From: Sporosarcina jeotgali
GTDB lineage: Bacteria; Bacillota; Bacilli; Bacillales_A; Planococcaceae
Assembly: GCF_033304595.1 (NCBI RefSeq)
Contig: NZ_CP116341.1
Location: 229,001-293,000 of the forward strand
Direction: 5' to 3'
DNA: 64,000 nt
Within the stretch, counting starts at the first letter, position 1. Every line of letters begins with the position of its first letter. A model generated the notes under the pieces. That model saw only the letters and a program-made list of their open reading frames with translations, searched no databases and was not told the DNA's origin. Of the stretch, positions 8,635-17,097 are shown one piece after another. A program made the position numbers and the translations under genes.

Positions 8635-9204
8635 ATGGATCGCAGAACGGAGATTTTAGAAGCCGCTGCAAAATCCTTCTCACTGTTTGGCTACAAAGCG
8701 ACTACGATGGACCAAGTCGCTAAAATTGCAAACGTTGGGAAAGGTACGATTTACACATTCTTCGCGAACAAAGAAGAACTGTTCAACGCCATTGTCGTCG
8801 GAATGATTGAAGAGATGAGGACAGAAGCGGAAGCCGCTGCAATTGAAGGGGCAACATTTGAAGAAAATGCGCACGCTCGTCTTATGTCAATTTTGAAATT
8901 TAGAACGACGCACCAACTGTACGCCAAACTGATTGATGAAGGGAAAGAAATCCGGACGCCTGCCGTACAAGAAGTCCTCGTAGATATCGAGAAACAGATT
9001 GTAAAATTCATTGCCGAGAAAATCCAAAAAGGCATTAATCGCGGTGAAGTCAAACCATGTAACGTTGAAATGGTCGCGTATTTGCTGTTTAAATCGTATA
9101 TGGCACTCGTTGTAGACTGGGGGAAAACCCACGGTACAGAGTTGGATCAAACAGAGATCATCGATTTACTGAGTAGTACCATTTTTAAAAGTCTCTTAAT
9201 TTGA
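8635..9204 (+). CDS. yhgD: TetR-family repressor (YhgD-like)
   Basis: A 189-residue TetR protein. The N-terminal helix-turn-helix is intact (ILEAAAKSFSLFGYKATTMDQVAKIANVG... up to about residue 50, ending GTIYTFFANKEELF), followed by an all-helical ligand domain. Its partner 66 bp downstream encodes YhgE, the same order as B. subtilis yhgD-yhgE. The palindrome at 8587-8611 suggests autoregulation. The stop codon is inside the stem of an intrinsic terminator, so the link to yhgE may be attenuated. Ligand unknown. Confidence 0.85.
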   Translation: MDRRTEILEAAAKSFSLFGYKATTMDQVAKIANVGKGTIYTFFANKEELFNAIVVGMIEEMRTEAEAAAIEGATFEENAHARLMSILKFRTTHQLYAKLIDEGKEIRTPAVQEVLVDIEKQIVKFIAEKIQKGINRGEVKPCNVEMVAYLLFKSYMALVVDWGKTHGTELDQTEIIDLLSSTIFKSLLI

Positions 9205-9216
9205 GACTTCTTTTTT
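9189..9216 (+). terminator. Terminator overlapping the end of yhgD
   Basis: AAGTCTC (9189-9195) pairs with GAGACTT (9203-9209) over a 7-nt loop, followed by C and six T. The yhgD stop codon TGA (9202-9204) lies at the loop/right-arm junction, so ribosomes finishing yhgD would cover the hairpin. Confidence 0.65.
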
Positions 9217-9270
9217 CAAGCATTAATGACCAGAAAGCAAAAGCGGTCAACCAGTCAAGGAGGAGAAAAG

Positions 9271-11475
9271 ATGAAGAAGACAATGACAGGAGCGGAATGG
9301 AAGCAGTTATTGCGCACACGAAAAATGATTGTGCCGATGATTGCGATTCTATTTATACCGGTATTATACGCAGGAATGTTTTTATGGGCGTTTTGGGATC
9401 CGTACGCAAACATGGATGCATTACCCGTTGCAGTTGTAAATATGGACGAAGGCGCAGAGTTTGAAGGGAAAGACTTGGATCTAGGGACCGAACTGGTCGA
9501 TAAACTCGTCGACAGTAAGCAGTTTGACTTTCAAAGTATAACGGAATCCGAAGCTAAAAAAGGTCTTACGGATCAGGATTACTACATGACGATCGAAATT
9601 CCAGATAATTTTTCGCAGCACGCGACAACGTTATTGGATGAAACACCTGAGAAACTAGCATTAATCTACAAACCGAACGAAGGTTACAACTTCCTATCGG
9701 CGCAAATCGGTGAAACAGCGATGGATCGCATCAAAGCGGAAGTGAATGAAAAAGTATCATCCACGTATGCGGAACAGCTTTTTGACTCCATTAAAAAAAT
9801 GGGGGATGGGTTCGGAGACGCAGCAGACGGTGCAGGAAAACTTCATGACGGTTCTGGCAAACTTGTTTCAGGAACAGACGATTTAAAAGGATACTTGGCG
9901 CAGCTTGCTTCAAGTACAGTAACACTTGCAGACGGCTCGGATAAGTTGAAAAAAGGTGTTATCGAAGCTGCAAATGGCGCGTCTTCATTAAATTCGGGAC
10001 TAGGAACATTATCGTCAGGTGCTGGCGAGCTTCAAAACGGTGCTCAAAAAGCATCTGCGGGTGCAAGCGATTTGAATGCAGGCCTGACTCAATATACGCA
10101 AGGTGTTGGGAAACTTGCAAGCAGTTATCAGCAGATTGGTGCAAAAGAAAAAGAATTCGGAGCAGGTGTGAACAACCTTGCTGAAAAGTCAGGCTCCCTC
10201 AATGCAGCAGCTGGTCAGCTAACTGGCGGAGCGCAGCAAGTGAACGCAGGACTCGGTCAATTATCGGAACAGCTTGCACCGATTTTAGCTTCCCTTCCTG
10301 AAGAACAAAAAGCAGCAATACAAGGCGCTCTTGGTGAATTGAAAGCAGGCAGTGCCCAAGTAGCAGGCGGACTTGGCGAGTTATCACAAGGAACTGCGGC
10401 ACTTCAATCAGGAGCAAAAGAATTGAATGGAGCAGCCGGTCAATTAGCTGGGGCACACGCTCAAGCTCTTGCAGGAGTCAATGAATTGAACAGTAAATCC
10501 GGACAATTGCTTGCAGGATCCTCTGCGCTGGCTGAAGGAAACAGCGCGTTGAATGCAGGTGCTGGCAAACTCGCTGCAGGCGCAACTGCTGCAAAAGAAG
10601 GATCTGGCAAGCTGGTCGATGGACTATCGGCGTTATCAGCTGGAACAAAAACATTAACAGATGGAACAGGGACACTTGCTTCGAAATCACAAGACTTAGC
10701 AACGGGTTCAGCAGCACTTGCTGACGGAGCGAAAGAATTGGATGAAGGAACAGGAACCCTTCAAGAAAAATTGACTGAAGCGAACGATACCGCTTCCGAA
10801 GTCAATCCATCAGACAAAACTTATGACATGGTAGCCGCTCCAGTAGATGTAGAGAAGTCAGCGGTCAACGAAGTACCGAACTACGGAACAGGATTTGCAC
10901 CATACTTCCTATCCCTGGGATTATTCGTCGGTGCGTTACTATTATCCATCGTATTCCCGCTAGTTCAACCAGCAATTTCACCAACAGGTCCATTCCGCTG
11001 GTTCGCAAGTAAAGTTTCTGTGCTCGCAGTCGTCGGGCTCATTCAAGCATTGATTGCTGTAGGCGTCATTAAATACGGGTTAGGCATGGATACCATCAAC
11101 ACCCCAATGTTCATTCTTACAGCGATTATCACAAGTTACACATTCATCGCGCTCGTACAATTGTTTGTTTCTGTATTCAGTGACGCAGGACGCTTCCTGG
11201 CGATTCTCGTCTTGATCATGCAGCTCGTCACAAGCGCGGGAACGTTCCCATTGGAATTGATTCCAGAACCGCTTCAGATTTTCAATAAATTCTTGCCGAT
11301 GACATACTCTGTTCAGGCATTTAAAGCATCAATTTCTACAGGCGATATGACACATCTCTGGACGTCGAATGGCATATTGCTTGGCTTTATGGTTGTGTGT
11401 CTGGCGTTGACAGCAGGCTATTTCGCATTGTTGTTCAAAAAACGTCATTCTGCACCAGAAGTTGCAGAAGCATAA
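9271..11475 (+). CDS. yhgE: YhgE/Pip-family membrane protein
   Basis: A 734-residue protein in the YhgE/Pip (phage infection protein) family, related to ABC-2 type permeases. One membrane segment lies near residues 20-42 (MIVPMIAILFIPVLYAGMFL). A long extracellular stretch, about residues 180-510, is built from short repeats rich in Ala/Gly/Leu (such as LAAGATAAKEGSGKLVDGL). About five membrane segments follow from 545 to 725. The start was chosen by AGGAGG 7 nt before ATG 9271; an upstream in-frame ATG at 9226 has no RBS. Role unproven: in lactococci and enterococci Pip serves as a phage receptor. Probably controlled by the TetR protein upstream. Confidence 0.9.
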   Translation: MKKTMTGAEWKQLLRTRKMIVPMIAILFIPVLYAGMFLWAFWDPYANMDALPVAVVNMDEGAEFEGKDLDLGTELVDKLVDSKQFDFQSITESEAKKGLTDQDYYMTIEIPDNFSQHATTLLDETPEKLALIYKPNEGYNFLSAQIGETAMDRIKAEVNEKVSSTYAEQLFDSIKKMGDGFGDAADGAGKLHDGSGKLVSGTDDLKGYLAQLASSTVTLADGSDKLKKGVIEAANGASSLNSGLGTLSSGAGELQNGAQKASAGASDLNAGLTQYTQGVGKLASSYQQIGAKEKEFGAGVNNLAEKSGSLNAAAGQLTGGAQQVNAGLGQLSEQLAPILASLPEEQKAAIQGALGELKAGSAQVAGGLGELSQGTAALQSGAKELNGAAGQLAGAHAQALAGVNELNSKSGQLLAGSSALAEGNSALNAGAGKLAAGATAAKEGSGKLVDGLSALSAGTKTLTDGTGTLASKSQDLATGSAALADGAKELDEGTGTLQEKLTEANDTASEVNPSDKTYDMVAAPVDVEKSAVNEVPNYGTGFAPYFLSLGLFVGALLLSIVFPLVQPAISPTGPFRWFASKVSVLAVVGLIQALIAVGVIKYGLGMDTINTPMFILTAIITSYTFIALVQLFVSVFSDAGRFLAILVLIMQLVTSAGTFPLELIPEPLQIFNKFLPMTYSVQAFKASISTGDMTHLWTSNGILLGFMVVCLALTAGYFALLFKKRHSAPEVAEA

Positions 11476-11485
11476 GAAAAAATTC

Positions 11486-11522
11486 AAAACCGGCAGACGG
11501 AATACACGTCTGCCGGTTTTTT
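11486..11522 (+). terminator. Terminator of yhgE
   Basis: A 14-bp perfect stem (AAAACCGGCAGACG) with a 7-nt loop, then a T run. Confidence 0.92.
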
Positions 11523-11661
11523 GTGGATAAAAAGTAAGGGGTTTGAAAAGTTATCGACGGACAGCGATGAAGTTATGCCCAATTGGGGATTGAAGCGGGG
11601 TTATCCACAGAGAAATTATTTTGTTATGTGTCAAGTTGGTGTTGGATAAGAGTTATCCACT
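11522..11661. other. Cluster of DnaA-box-like 9-mers
   Basis: Two perfect TTATCCACA boxes (11522-11530 on the minus strand, 11601-11609 on plus) and two one-mismatch boxes (TTATGCCCA at 11573, TTATCCACT at 11653) lie within 140 bp. Two weaker ones (TTATCGACG at 11551, TTATCCAAC on minus at 11641) are between them. No dnaA/dnaN genes are nearby, so this is not oriC; it resembles the regulatory DnaA-box clusters known in B. subtilis. Confidence 0.6.
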
Positions 11662-11719
11662 TGTTATGGGTATGAATCGGTGATATCTCTGCAGGATGGA
11701 GTGTTTGCTGAGCGGCGAT

Positions 11720-11847
11720 GTAGTTTCTAGATCAGCTTGGTTGACTTGTCGGTCACTCTCGGGTGTTTCTCGATCAGAGATGTTGACTTGTCCGACACCG
11801 GCTGGGATTTCTCCGACACATAGGAGAGTTTGTCGATAACGGGACAC
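11720..11847. repeat. Short degenerate array, 20-22 bp alternating units (family 4)
   Basis: About six units alternate between a GTTTCTMGATCAG type and a TTGACTTGTCSGWCAC type, with later units decaying (TTTCTCCGACAC, TTTGTCGATAAC). The two-unit period is about 42 bp. It lies between the DnaA-box cluster and the next array and has no coding potential that I can see. Confidence 0.6.
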
Positions 11848-11920
11848 AATTCAAGTGCGAAAAGGGATTAATTGGTAGCGCTGCGCTTGTTTTTGCAGTG
11901 AATTCTTGTGGCCAGGGGTG

Positions 11921-12046
11921 AATCGGCCAGATGGGAGTAGAAATCGGCCACATTGCGTGATGAATCAGCCAGATCCAGAGATGAATCGGCCAACTCGAGA
12001 CGACAATCGGCCAGATGAGCAAATGAATCAGCCACCGCACACAATT
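11921..12046. repeat. Tandem array of six 21-bp units (family 3)
   Basis: Six consecutive units start every 21 bp with AATCRGCCA (11921, 11942, 11963, 11984, 12005, 12026); the remaining 12 bases vary. A worn copy may follow at 12047. Because 21 is a multiple of 3 the stretch is open in some frames, but there is no RBS. Confidence 0.85.
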
Positions 12047-12106
12047 AATCAACTTAAGAGGGCTTCCCCCAGGCAGCGGGCTACCGCACTAAGAACCTTA
12101 GATCAA

Positions 12107-12146
12107 CAAAAAAGCAGCAATCCCCGACACTCGGGAATTGCTGCGC
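12107..12146 (-). terminator. Terminator of the SDR gene
   Basis: On the minus strand GCAGCAATTCCCGA pairs with the complementary arm (one mismatch) over a short loop and ends in a T run just after the stop codon. Confidence 0.85.
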
Positions 12147-12156
12147 TCGTATGAAA

Positions 12157-13038
12157 TTACGATCCCACAAAGTCTCCGCCATCGACGTGGATGGTTTGGC
12201 CTGTCATATAGCTGGAATCGTTTGAAGCGAGAAACACGTAGGCGGGTGCGTTTTCTGCAGGCTCGCCGCGGCGCTTCATCGGTGTATTATCTCCATGTTT
12301 TTTAACGGTCGCTGCATCGAACGTCGATGGGATGAGGGGCGTCCAGATTGGACCTGGCGCAACGGCATTTACACGAATCTTTTGATCGGCCAGATTTAGG
12401 GCAAGCGAGCGTGTAAACGTCGTAATTGCTCCTTTGGTTGCGGAATAATCGAGAAGCCCTGGAGATCCGTTATAAGCGGTAACTGAAGAGGTGTTGACGA
12501 TTGAGCTCCCTTCCTTCAAGTGAGGCAGCGCGGCTCTAGTCAGATAGAAGAGTCCGAAGAAGTTCGTTTCAAACGTTTCACGCAGCTGGTCGCCTGAAAT
12601 ATCCAGCAATGATTTTTGCGGAAATTGCTTTCCAGCATTGTTCACGAGCACGTCAAGTCCGCCAAATTCTTCAACGACGGCCTCGACCAACTCTTCGCAA
12701 TTCTCTTCTTCACTAATATCGATACGTTTTGCAAATGCTTTTCCGCCGTACTTTTCAATGAGTTTAACGGTTTTATCCGCATCCACATCTTCTTCCGGAC
12801 TTAAATAAGCAATTGCCACGTCTGCGCCTTCTTTTGCGAAAGCAACGGCTACTGCGCGTCCGATTCCGCTGTCTCCTCCCGTGATTAACGTCTTCTTCCC
12901 AGCTAGCTTTCCAGAACCTTTATACAGTTCATCGTCGTAAATCGGCTGGGGTGACATTTCTGCTTCTACACCAGGCTGCTGGTCTTGGGTTTGGGGTTTT
13001 ACGTTCTCGTCGATTTCTTCGTATTTATCTTTTGTCAT
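12157..13038 (-). CDS. SDR oxidoreductase, general-stress type (YdaD/YhdF/YhxC group)
   Basis: A 293-residue short-chain dehydrogenase with the N-terminal extension (QDQQPGVEAEMSPQP, about 18-32) typical of the Gram-positive general stress SDRs. Motifs: GGDSGIG (54-60), NNAG (133-136), Ser185, Tyr198 and Lys202 (YSATK). The start is the ATG at 13038, 7-8 nt after AGGAGG; the frame continues upstream without an RBS. A SigmaB-like promoter is visible upstream. Substrate unknown. Confidence 0.88.
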   Translation of the reverse strand: MTKDKYEEIDENVKPQTQDQQPGVEAEMSPQPIYDDELYKGSGKLAGKKTLITGGDSGIGRAVAVAFAKEGADVAIAYLSPEEDVDADKTVKLIEKYGGKAFAKRIDISEEENCEELVEAVVEEFGGLDVLVNNAGKQFPQKSLLDISGDQLRETFETNFFGLFYLTRAALPHLKEGSSIVNTSSVTAYNGSPGLLDYSATKGAITTFTRSLALNLADQKIRVNAVAPGPIWTPLIPSTFDAATVKKHGDNTPMKRRGEPAENAPAYVFLASNDSSYMTGQTIHVDGGDFVGS

Positions 13039-13072
13039 TTTAAATCCTCCTAACCGGTTATCTAATAAAAGT

Positions 13073-13097
13073 ATTCCCATATGCAATAGTGGCAAAC
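13073..13097 (-). promoter_or_regulatory. Candidate SigmaB promoter of the SDR gene
   Basis: On the minus strand GTTTGC, a 13-nt spacer and GGGAAT, against the B. subtilis SigmaB consensus GTTTAA-N12-14-GGGTAT. It fits the general-stress assignment of the gene. Confidence 0.5.
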
Positions 13098-13168
13098 CTC
13101 GTGTGTTTTTGAATATACTATTAGGGAAGAGTAAGATTAATAGGTGTATCAAGTGGGGGGATGTTGGT

Positions 13169-13951
13169 GTGAAAAGTGTTACCCTTTGGCAGCGGCTTCA
13201 AATGCCAATCGCTGCAATCGTTTGGCTGACATCTGCTGCGGTATTGCTGTGGCTGCAGAGTGATCAGAATTCCTTATACGTGTTAGTAGGATTTGTCGGG
13301 GCTGCGGTCCTATTTTTCTTAGCAACTGACCGCATGGCTTTTTTTATTTTTATTTTATTAACGTTAGCGACGGTTTTTTACTTTTTGTACGAAGCATTTT
13401 TGGAGGGCTGGTCACCAGGTGAGCAAGCTGCCGGAATTGGCACTCACTTTTTGTTCCTGCTGCATCTTTTTGCACTTTACAGTATTGCAAAGTACGTCTA
13501 TTCATATCGTTTAGAAAATATGACCTTGAAAAGTCGTTTGGAAGAGTTGCAGGAATACATTTCTGAACATGGTGTATTGACGAAACGAGAATTTGAAAAG
13601 CAATCTTCCTTAGTGCTGTCCACCATGGCAAGACATAGTGAACCGGGATACTTCATTCAAGTAGATTTATCGGAACTCCGCAAAACAGCACGTAAACAAG
13701 CGTTAATTACGTGTTCATCTATCATTTTCGGTACATTGCGGAAGCATTATGATCTCGTAGGTCATTTTAACGACAAGACGATTGTTGTGTTATTGCAAAA
13801 CATTAGTGAAGACGGATTCAAGATTGTCGAGGAACGGCTGAAAGAAAAGATGAAAGTACAAATCGAAGAGGGAGCTTACGAGCAAATCAACTGGAACGTC
13901 CGTCAAATAGAAGGAGAGCGTTCCATTGAAGAATTGTTGGTGATTCGATGA
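13169..13951 (+). CDS. ydaK: YdaK-like membrane protein with a degenerate GGDEF domain
   Basis: A 260-residue protein with four membrane segments in the first 125 residues and a C-terminal GGDEF fold. Where active cyclases have GGDEF it reads NDKTI (GHFNDKTIVVLL), so it should not make c-di-GMP. KHYD lies five residues before this, where the RxxD inhibitory site normally sits, compatible with c-di-GMP binding through a modified I-site. Start: GTG after AAGTGGGGGG. It overlaps the glycosyltransferase gene by 4 bp. In B. subtilis YdaK binds c-di-GMP to switch on exopolysaccharide production by YdaL-YdaM-YdaN. Same role inferred. Confidence 0.78.
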   Translation: MKSVTLWQRLQMPIAAIVWLTSAAVLLWLQSDQNSLYVLVGFVGAAVLFFLATDRMAFFIFILLTLATVFYFLYEAFLEGWSPGEQAAGIGTHFLFLLHLFALYSIAKYVYSYRLENMTLKSRLEELQEYISEHGVLTKREFEKQSSLVLSTMARHSEPGYFIQVDLSELRKTARKQALITCSSIIFGTLRKHYDLVGHFNDKTIVVLLQNISEDGFKIVEERLKEKMKVQIEEGAYEQINWNVRQIEGERSIEELLVIR

Positions 13952-15249
13952 ATAAACGTCTCGTCCTTATGCTCGTTTTAGCAACTGTCTTTCTAGTGGG
14001 ACTTGTGCTGGCTGCAATCTTTAACGTGAAAATTCTTCTGTTTATCACAACAGCTCTGTTTTTGACATTGCTTGGCTACTATTCACTCTTGACGCTCGCG
14101 GGTCTTTATAATCGCTTGAAGAAACGTGAGATCCCGGAATTGAAGTTTTATCCGGGCGTTGATATTTTAATACCAGCTCATAATGAAGGTGTGGTCATCA
14201 AAGATACGATTGAAGCGATGACGGCGCTTAATTACCCGGGAGATTTGCAAATCTACGTGTTGAATGATAATTCGTCAGATGAAACCGGAGAGATCGCGGA
14301 CGATTTTGCAGCCACTTTCAAAAACGTCCATCACATTGAAGTACCTCCTGGTGAACCGCGCGGAAAGTCCCGAGTGCTCAATTACGGGTTAAGTATTTCA
14401 TCGAATAAGTATTATTGTGTCTATGATGCGGATAATCAGCCAGATTCAGAAGCGCTGATCAAGTTAGTCGCAACAGCTGAAGAAAACAAGAAATCAGCCG
14501 GTGCTGTGGGGTATGTGAGAACGATTAACGAGCAGAAAAACTGGCTGACTCGCATGATTTCAATTGAGTTCCAAGTGTTTCAATTGCTGATGCAATCAGG
14601 ACGCTGGCAATTATTCAAAACGGGTTCATTAACTGGAACGAACATGCTCGTAAAACGCAGTGTGATTGAGGAACTCGGCGGATATGATCCGTATGCGATT
14701 GCAGAAGATGCTGAACTGACGCTTCGAATTACGAAAGCGGGATACTATTTACCGATTGTTCCGGATTCCATTACATGGGAACAGGAACCTGAGACGCTCG
14801 GAGTTTACTTAAAGCAGCGGACACGATGGCTGCAAGGGAACTTGTATATTGTTGAAAAAACGTTAACAGAACCAGGCTATTTCAAAGGAAAGCTTCTCGT
14901 TCACTCAATTCATCAGTTACTCGTGTACGTGATCTTTTGGCTGTTCCTCATCATTTCGTATGTGTGGTTTGCGTTAGGGATCTTGGATATCTTCTACATC
15001 GAGTATACGTATCCGCTGCTGTTCATCTGGTATTTAGCGTACATTGTCTACACGACGCAGCTGTTTGCCGCACAGGCAACGCAGCGAACCTTCACTCCGC
15101 TCAATGTGTTCATTAGCGTGATTATGTACTTCACCTATGCGCAGCTGTTTTCGTACTTGTTCGTCCGCAGTCTGATTTTGTATGTGAAAGCGAAAAAGAA
15201 TCGACAAGTGATCGGCTGGGATAAGACGCAGCGTTTTAAATCGAAATGA
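13948..15249 (+). CDS. ydaM: Processive family-2 glycosyltransferase (YdaM-like)
   Basis: A 433-residue membrane glycosyltransferase. Two N-terminal membrane segments (about 5-50) precede a GT2 domain with DILIPAHNEG, LNDNSSDET, the DAD metal site (CVYDADNQ), the AEDAEL acceptor motif and QRTRW, the hallmark of processive synthases. Three to four membrane segments follow after about residue 315. The ATGA overlap with the ydaK-like gene indicates translational coupling, so polymer synthesis is probably controlled by c-di-GMP. The ydaJ, ydaL and ydaN partners of B. subtilis are absent here. Confidence 0.85.
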   Translation: MNKRLVLMLVLATVFLVGLVLAAIFNVKILLFITTALFLTLLGYYSLLTLAGLYNRLKKREIPELKFYPGVDILIPAHNEGVVIKDTIEAMTALNYPGDLQIYVLNDNSSDETGEIADDFAATFKNVHHIEVPPGEPRGKSRVLNYGLSISSNKYYCVYDADNQPDSEALIKLVATAEENKKSAGAVGYVRTINEQKNWLTRMISIEFQVFQLLMQSGRWQLFKTGSLTGTNMLVKRSVIEELGGYDPYAIAEDAELTLRITKAGYYLPIVPDSITWEQEPETLGVYLKQRTRWLQGNLYIVEKTLTEPGYFKGKLLVHSIHQLLVYVIFWLFLIISYVWFALGILDIFYIEYTYPLLFIWYLAYIVYTTQLFAAQATQRTFTPLNVFISVIMYFTYAQLFSYLFVRSLILYVKAKKNRQVIGWDKTQRFKSK

Positions 15250-15260
15250 GCACCTGCACC

Positions 15261-15312
15261 AAAAAAGAGCAATTCCAAGTCCCTGCGAAAGGGGTTCGGA
15301 AAAGCTCTTTTT
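15261..15312. terminator. Bidirectional terminator between ydaM and the EAL gene
   Basis: AAAAAGAGC pairs with GCTCTTTTT with further inner pairing (TTCC/GGAA); A and T runs flank both sides, serving both converging genes. Confidence 0.8.
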
Positions 15313-15319
15313 ATTGGAG

Positions 15320-16969
15320 TCACTTAATGAGTTTTTCTGCCGGAACCGGAGCACCGATATAATACCCTTGGACGGCATCGATTCCCATCGTTTTCAGCAA
15401 GTCGTATTGTGCTTTATGTTCGACTCCTTCAGCAATTGTGTAAAGGCCCATCGATTTACTGAATTGAATCATTCCTTCAACAAGCTGTTGTGTTTTTGGA
15501 TGCGAGAGAAGGCTGTTCATATAGACTTTGTCGATTTTCACTTTTGAAATCGGCAAATGCTGCATATAGCGGAAAGATGCATAGCCTGTACCAAAGTCAT
15601 CGAGGATGAATTCAACTCCGGCATCCTGCAATTCTTTCATCTGCTGGATAATGGATTGCTCTTCTTCAGCTTGGAATGCGAACTTTTCCGTGATTTCTAA
15701 TTCAAGCTGACCCGGTCGGCACGAAGTCTCCTGCAGGATGCCAAGAATATTGTCTTTCATCGGATTGTTGGAGAATTCACGAACGGACGTGTTGACTGAA
15801 ACGTGAGGCGAACCTTTCTTTCTATCCAGTTTAACAGCTAACTGCGCAGCCTCCGTCATTACGTATGCACCAATATTGGCAATCAATCCATTCGCCTCGG
15901 CAATCGGAATGAGCTCATCAGGCGTTACAGTGCCAAGCTCATCATCTTCCCAGCGAACGAGGGCCTCGTAGACTGAGATTTTATCGGAAGCAATATCGTA
16001 TTGCGGCTGATAGACGACTTGCAGTCTATTATGATCAAGTGCGGTTAATAACTTCCGGTTAATGAGTGAACGGCGGTCAAGCACTTTGTGAGAAGATGCG
16101 GATAACGAAACAATCTTCCCGCCGCCTTGCTGCCGGACTTCTTCTAATGTCATAGCGGATGCTTCCAATAAATTCACAAAGCTTTTCTGGTCCTCAGGGT
16201 AGCGGGCAATCCCGCCGCTAATCGAGAGAGGCAGGGCTTCGTTGCCCACATAGATCGGCTGCTGTTCAAGAAATTCCAGGAATCCTTGAACGTACCAGTC
16301 GCCAAAAGGAGTTAAAATGACAAATTGACTTCCTCCGACGCGTGCAATCGGGTTATCTTGGAAGTAGCGCTTTAAGCGATTGGCAAAGGCTTGGGTAAGC
16401 TCTGTCTCGGCAGTTCCTGCCTGAAGTTCTTTTAACGTATAATAATGGTCGATTGACAAGTAGACGAAGGAAAAACTTTTTTCATCCTTTATCATCTCGT
16501 TCACGAGCACTTCTAATTTATGACGGCTCATTAGACCCGTTTCTACATCGATGAATGCAATCTGTTCAAGGCGTTCTTTCAAATGCACTTCTTCCGTAAT
16601 ATCAAGTTCAAGGAACATCGTACTTTCCAGCATCCCGTCTTCTGACATGGAAGGGACAGCGAGCAAGTTGGTATAGTACGTTTCACCTGTGCGTTTCAGC
16701 TTTTGTGCAGTTCCGAACCAAGTCTTACCTTCTTTGAGCTGTTCCCAAATAACATGGATAGCATCTTGTGCTTCCTCGTTTTCATCGAACATTTGCCAAA
16801 TAGTTTTGCCTAAAATACGTTTAGGAGTCCAATTGCTTACGTTCAGAAAATTTTTATTTACCGAAATTACGAGACCTTCGGCATCAGTTCGGGTTACCAT
16901 ATAGTAATGATCAAGACTGCGACGGATGTCAGGCATGTCCGGATCGATTTGTTCACGCAAGGTTGTCAT
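15320..16969 (-). CDS. PAS-GGDEF-EAL protein, probable c-di-GMP phosphodiesterase
   Basis: A 549-residue cytosolic protein: PAS domain (about 20-130), degenerate GGDEF (RVGGSQF instead of RYGGDEF, about 145-295) and EAL domain (about 310-549). The EAL part keeps the signature and metal ligands: YEALVRW, the Asn of SVNTS, ELEITE, DDFGTGYASF, KIDK and EGVE. It should cleave c-di-GMP, with the PAS domain sensing a ligand. The ATG at 16969 has AAAGGGG 8 nt before it. It converges on the ydaK-ydaM pair, so reader and eraser of c-di-GMP sit together. Confidence 0.88.
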   Translation of the reverse strand: MTTLREQIDPDMPDIRRSLDHYYMVTRTDAEGLVISVNKNFLNVSNWTPKRILGKTIWQMFDENEEAQDAIHVIWEQLKEGKTWFGTAQKLKRTGETYYTNLLAVPSMSEDGMLESTMFLELDITEEVHLKERLEQIAFIDVETGLMSRHKLEVLVNEMIKDEKSFSFVYLSIDHYYTLKELQAGTAETELTQAFANRLKRYFQDNPIARVGGSQFVILTPFGDWYVQGFLEFLEQQPIYVGNEALPLSISGGIARYPEDQKSFVNLLEASAMTLEEVRQQGGGKIVSLSASSHKVLDRRSLINRKLLTALDHNRLQVVYQPQYDIASDKISVYEALVRWEDDELGTVTPDELIPIAEANGLIANIGAYVMTEAAQLAVKLDRKKGSPHVSVNTSVREFSNNPMKDNILGILQETSCRPGQLELEITEKFAFQAEEEQSIIQQMKELQDAGVEFILDDFGTGYASFRYMQHLPISKVKIDKVYMNSLLSHPKTQQLVEGMIQFSKSMGLYTIAEGVEHKAQYDLLKTMGIDAVQGYYIGAPVPAEKLIK

Positions 16970-17097
16970 GCTGTGTTCCCCTTTCAACTAGTTCATAAGA
17001 CTAGTATATAGGAAAACAAAGAACTTTTCACCTATAAGTGAAAATAAAAATAGTGTAATTTGATATAGATAGATTTTATAGAAATGAAGGTGATTTA

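Noticed and set aside
11522..11661. DnaA boxes as the chromosomal origin
   Set aside because: dnaA, dnaN, gyrA/B and an AT-rich unwinding element are not adjacent; only a cluster is supported.
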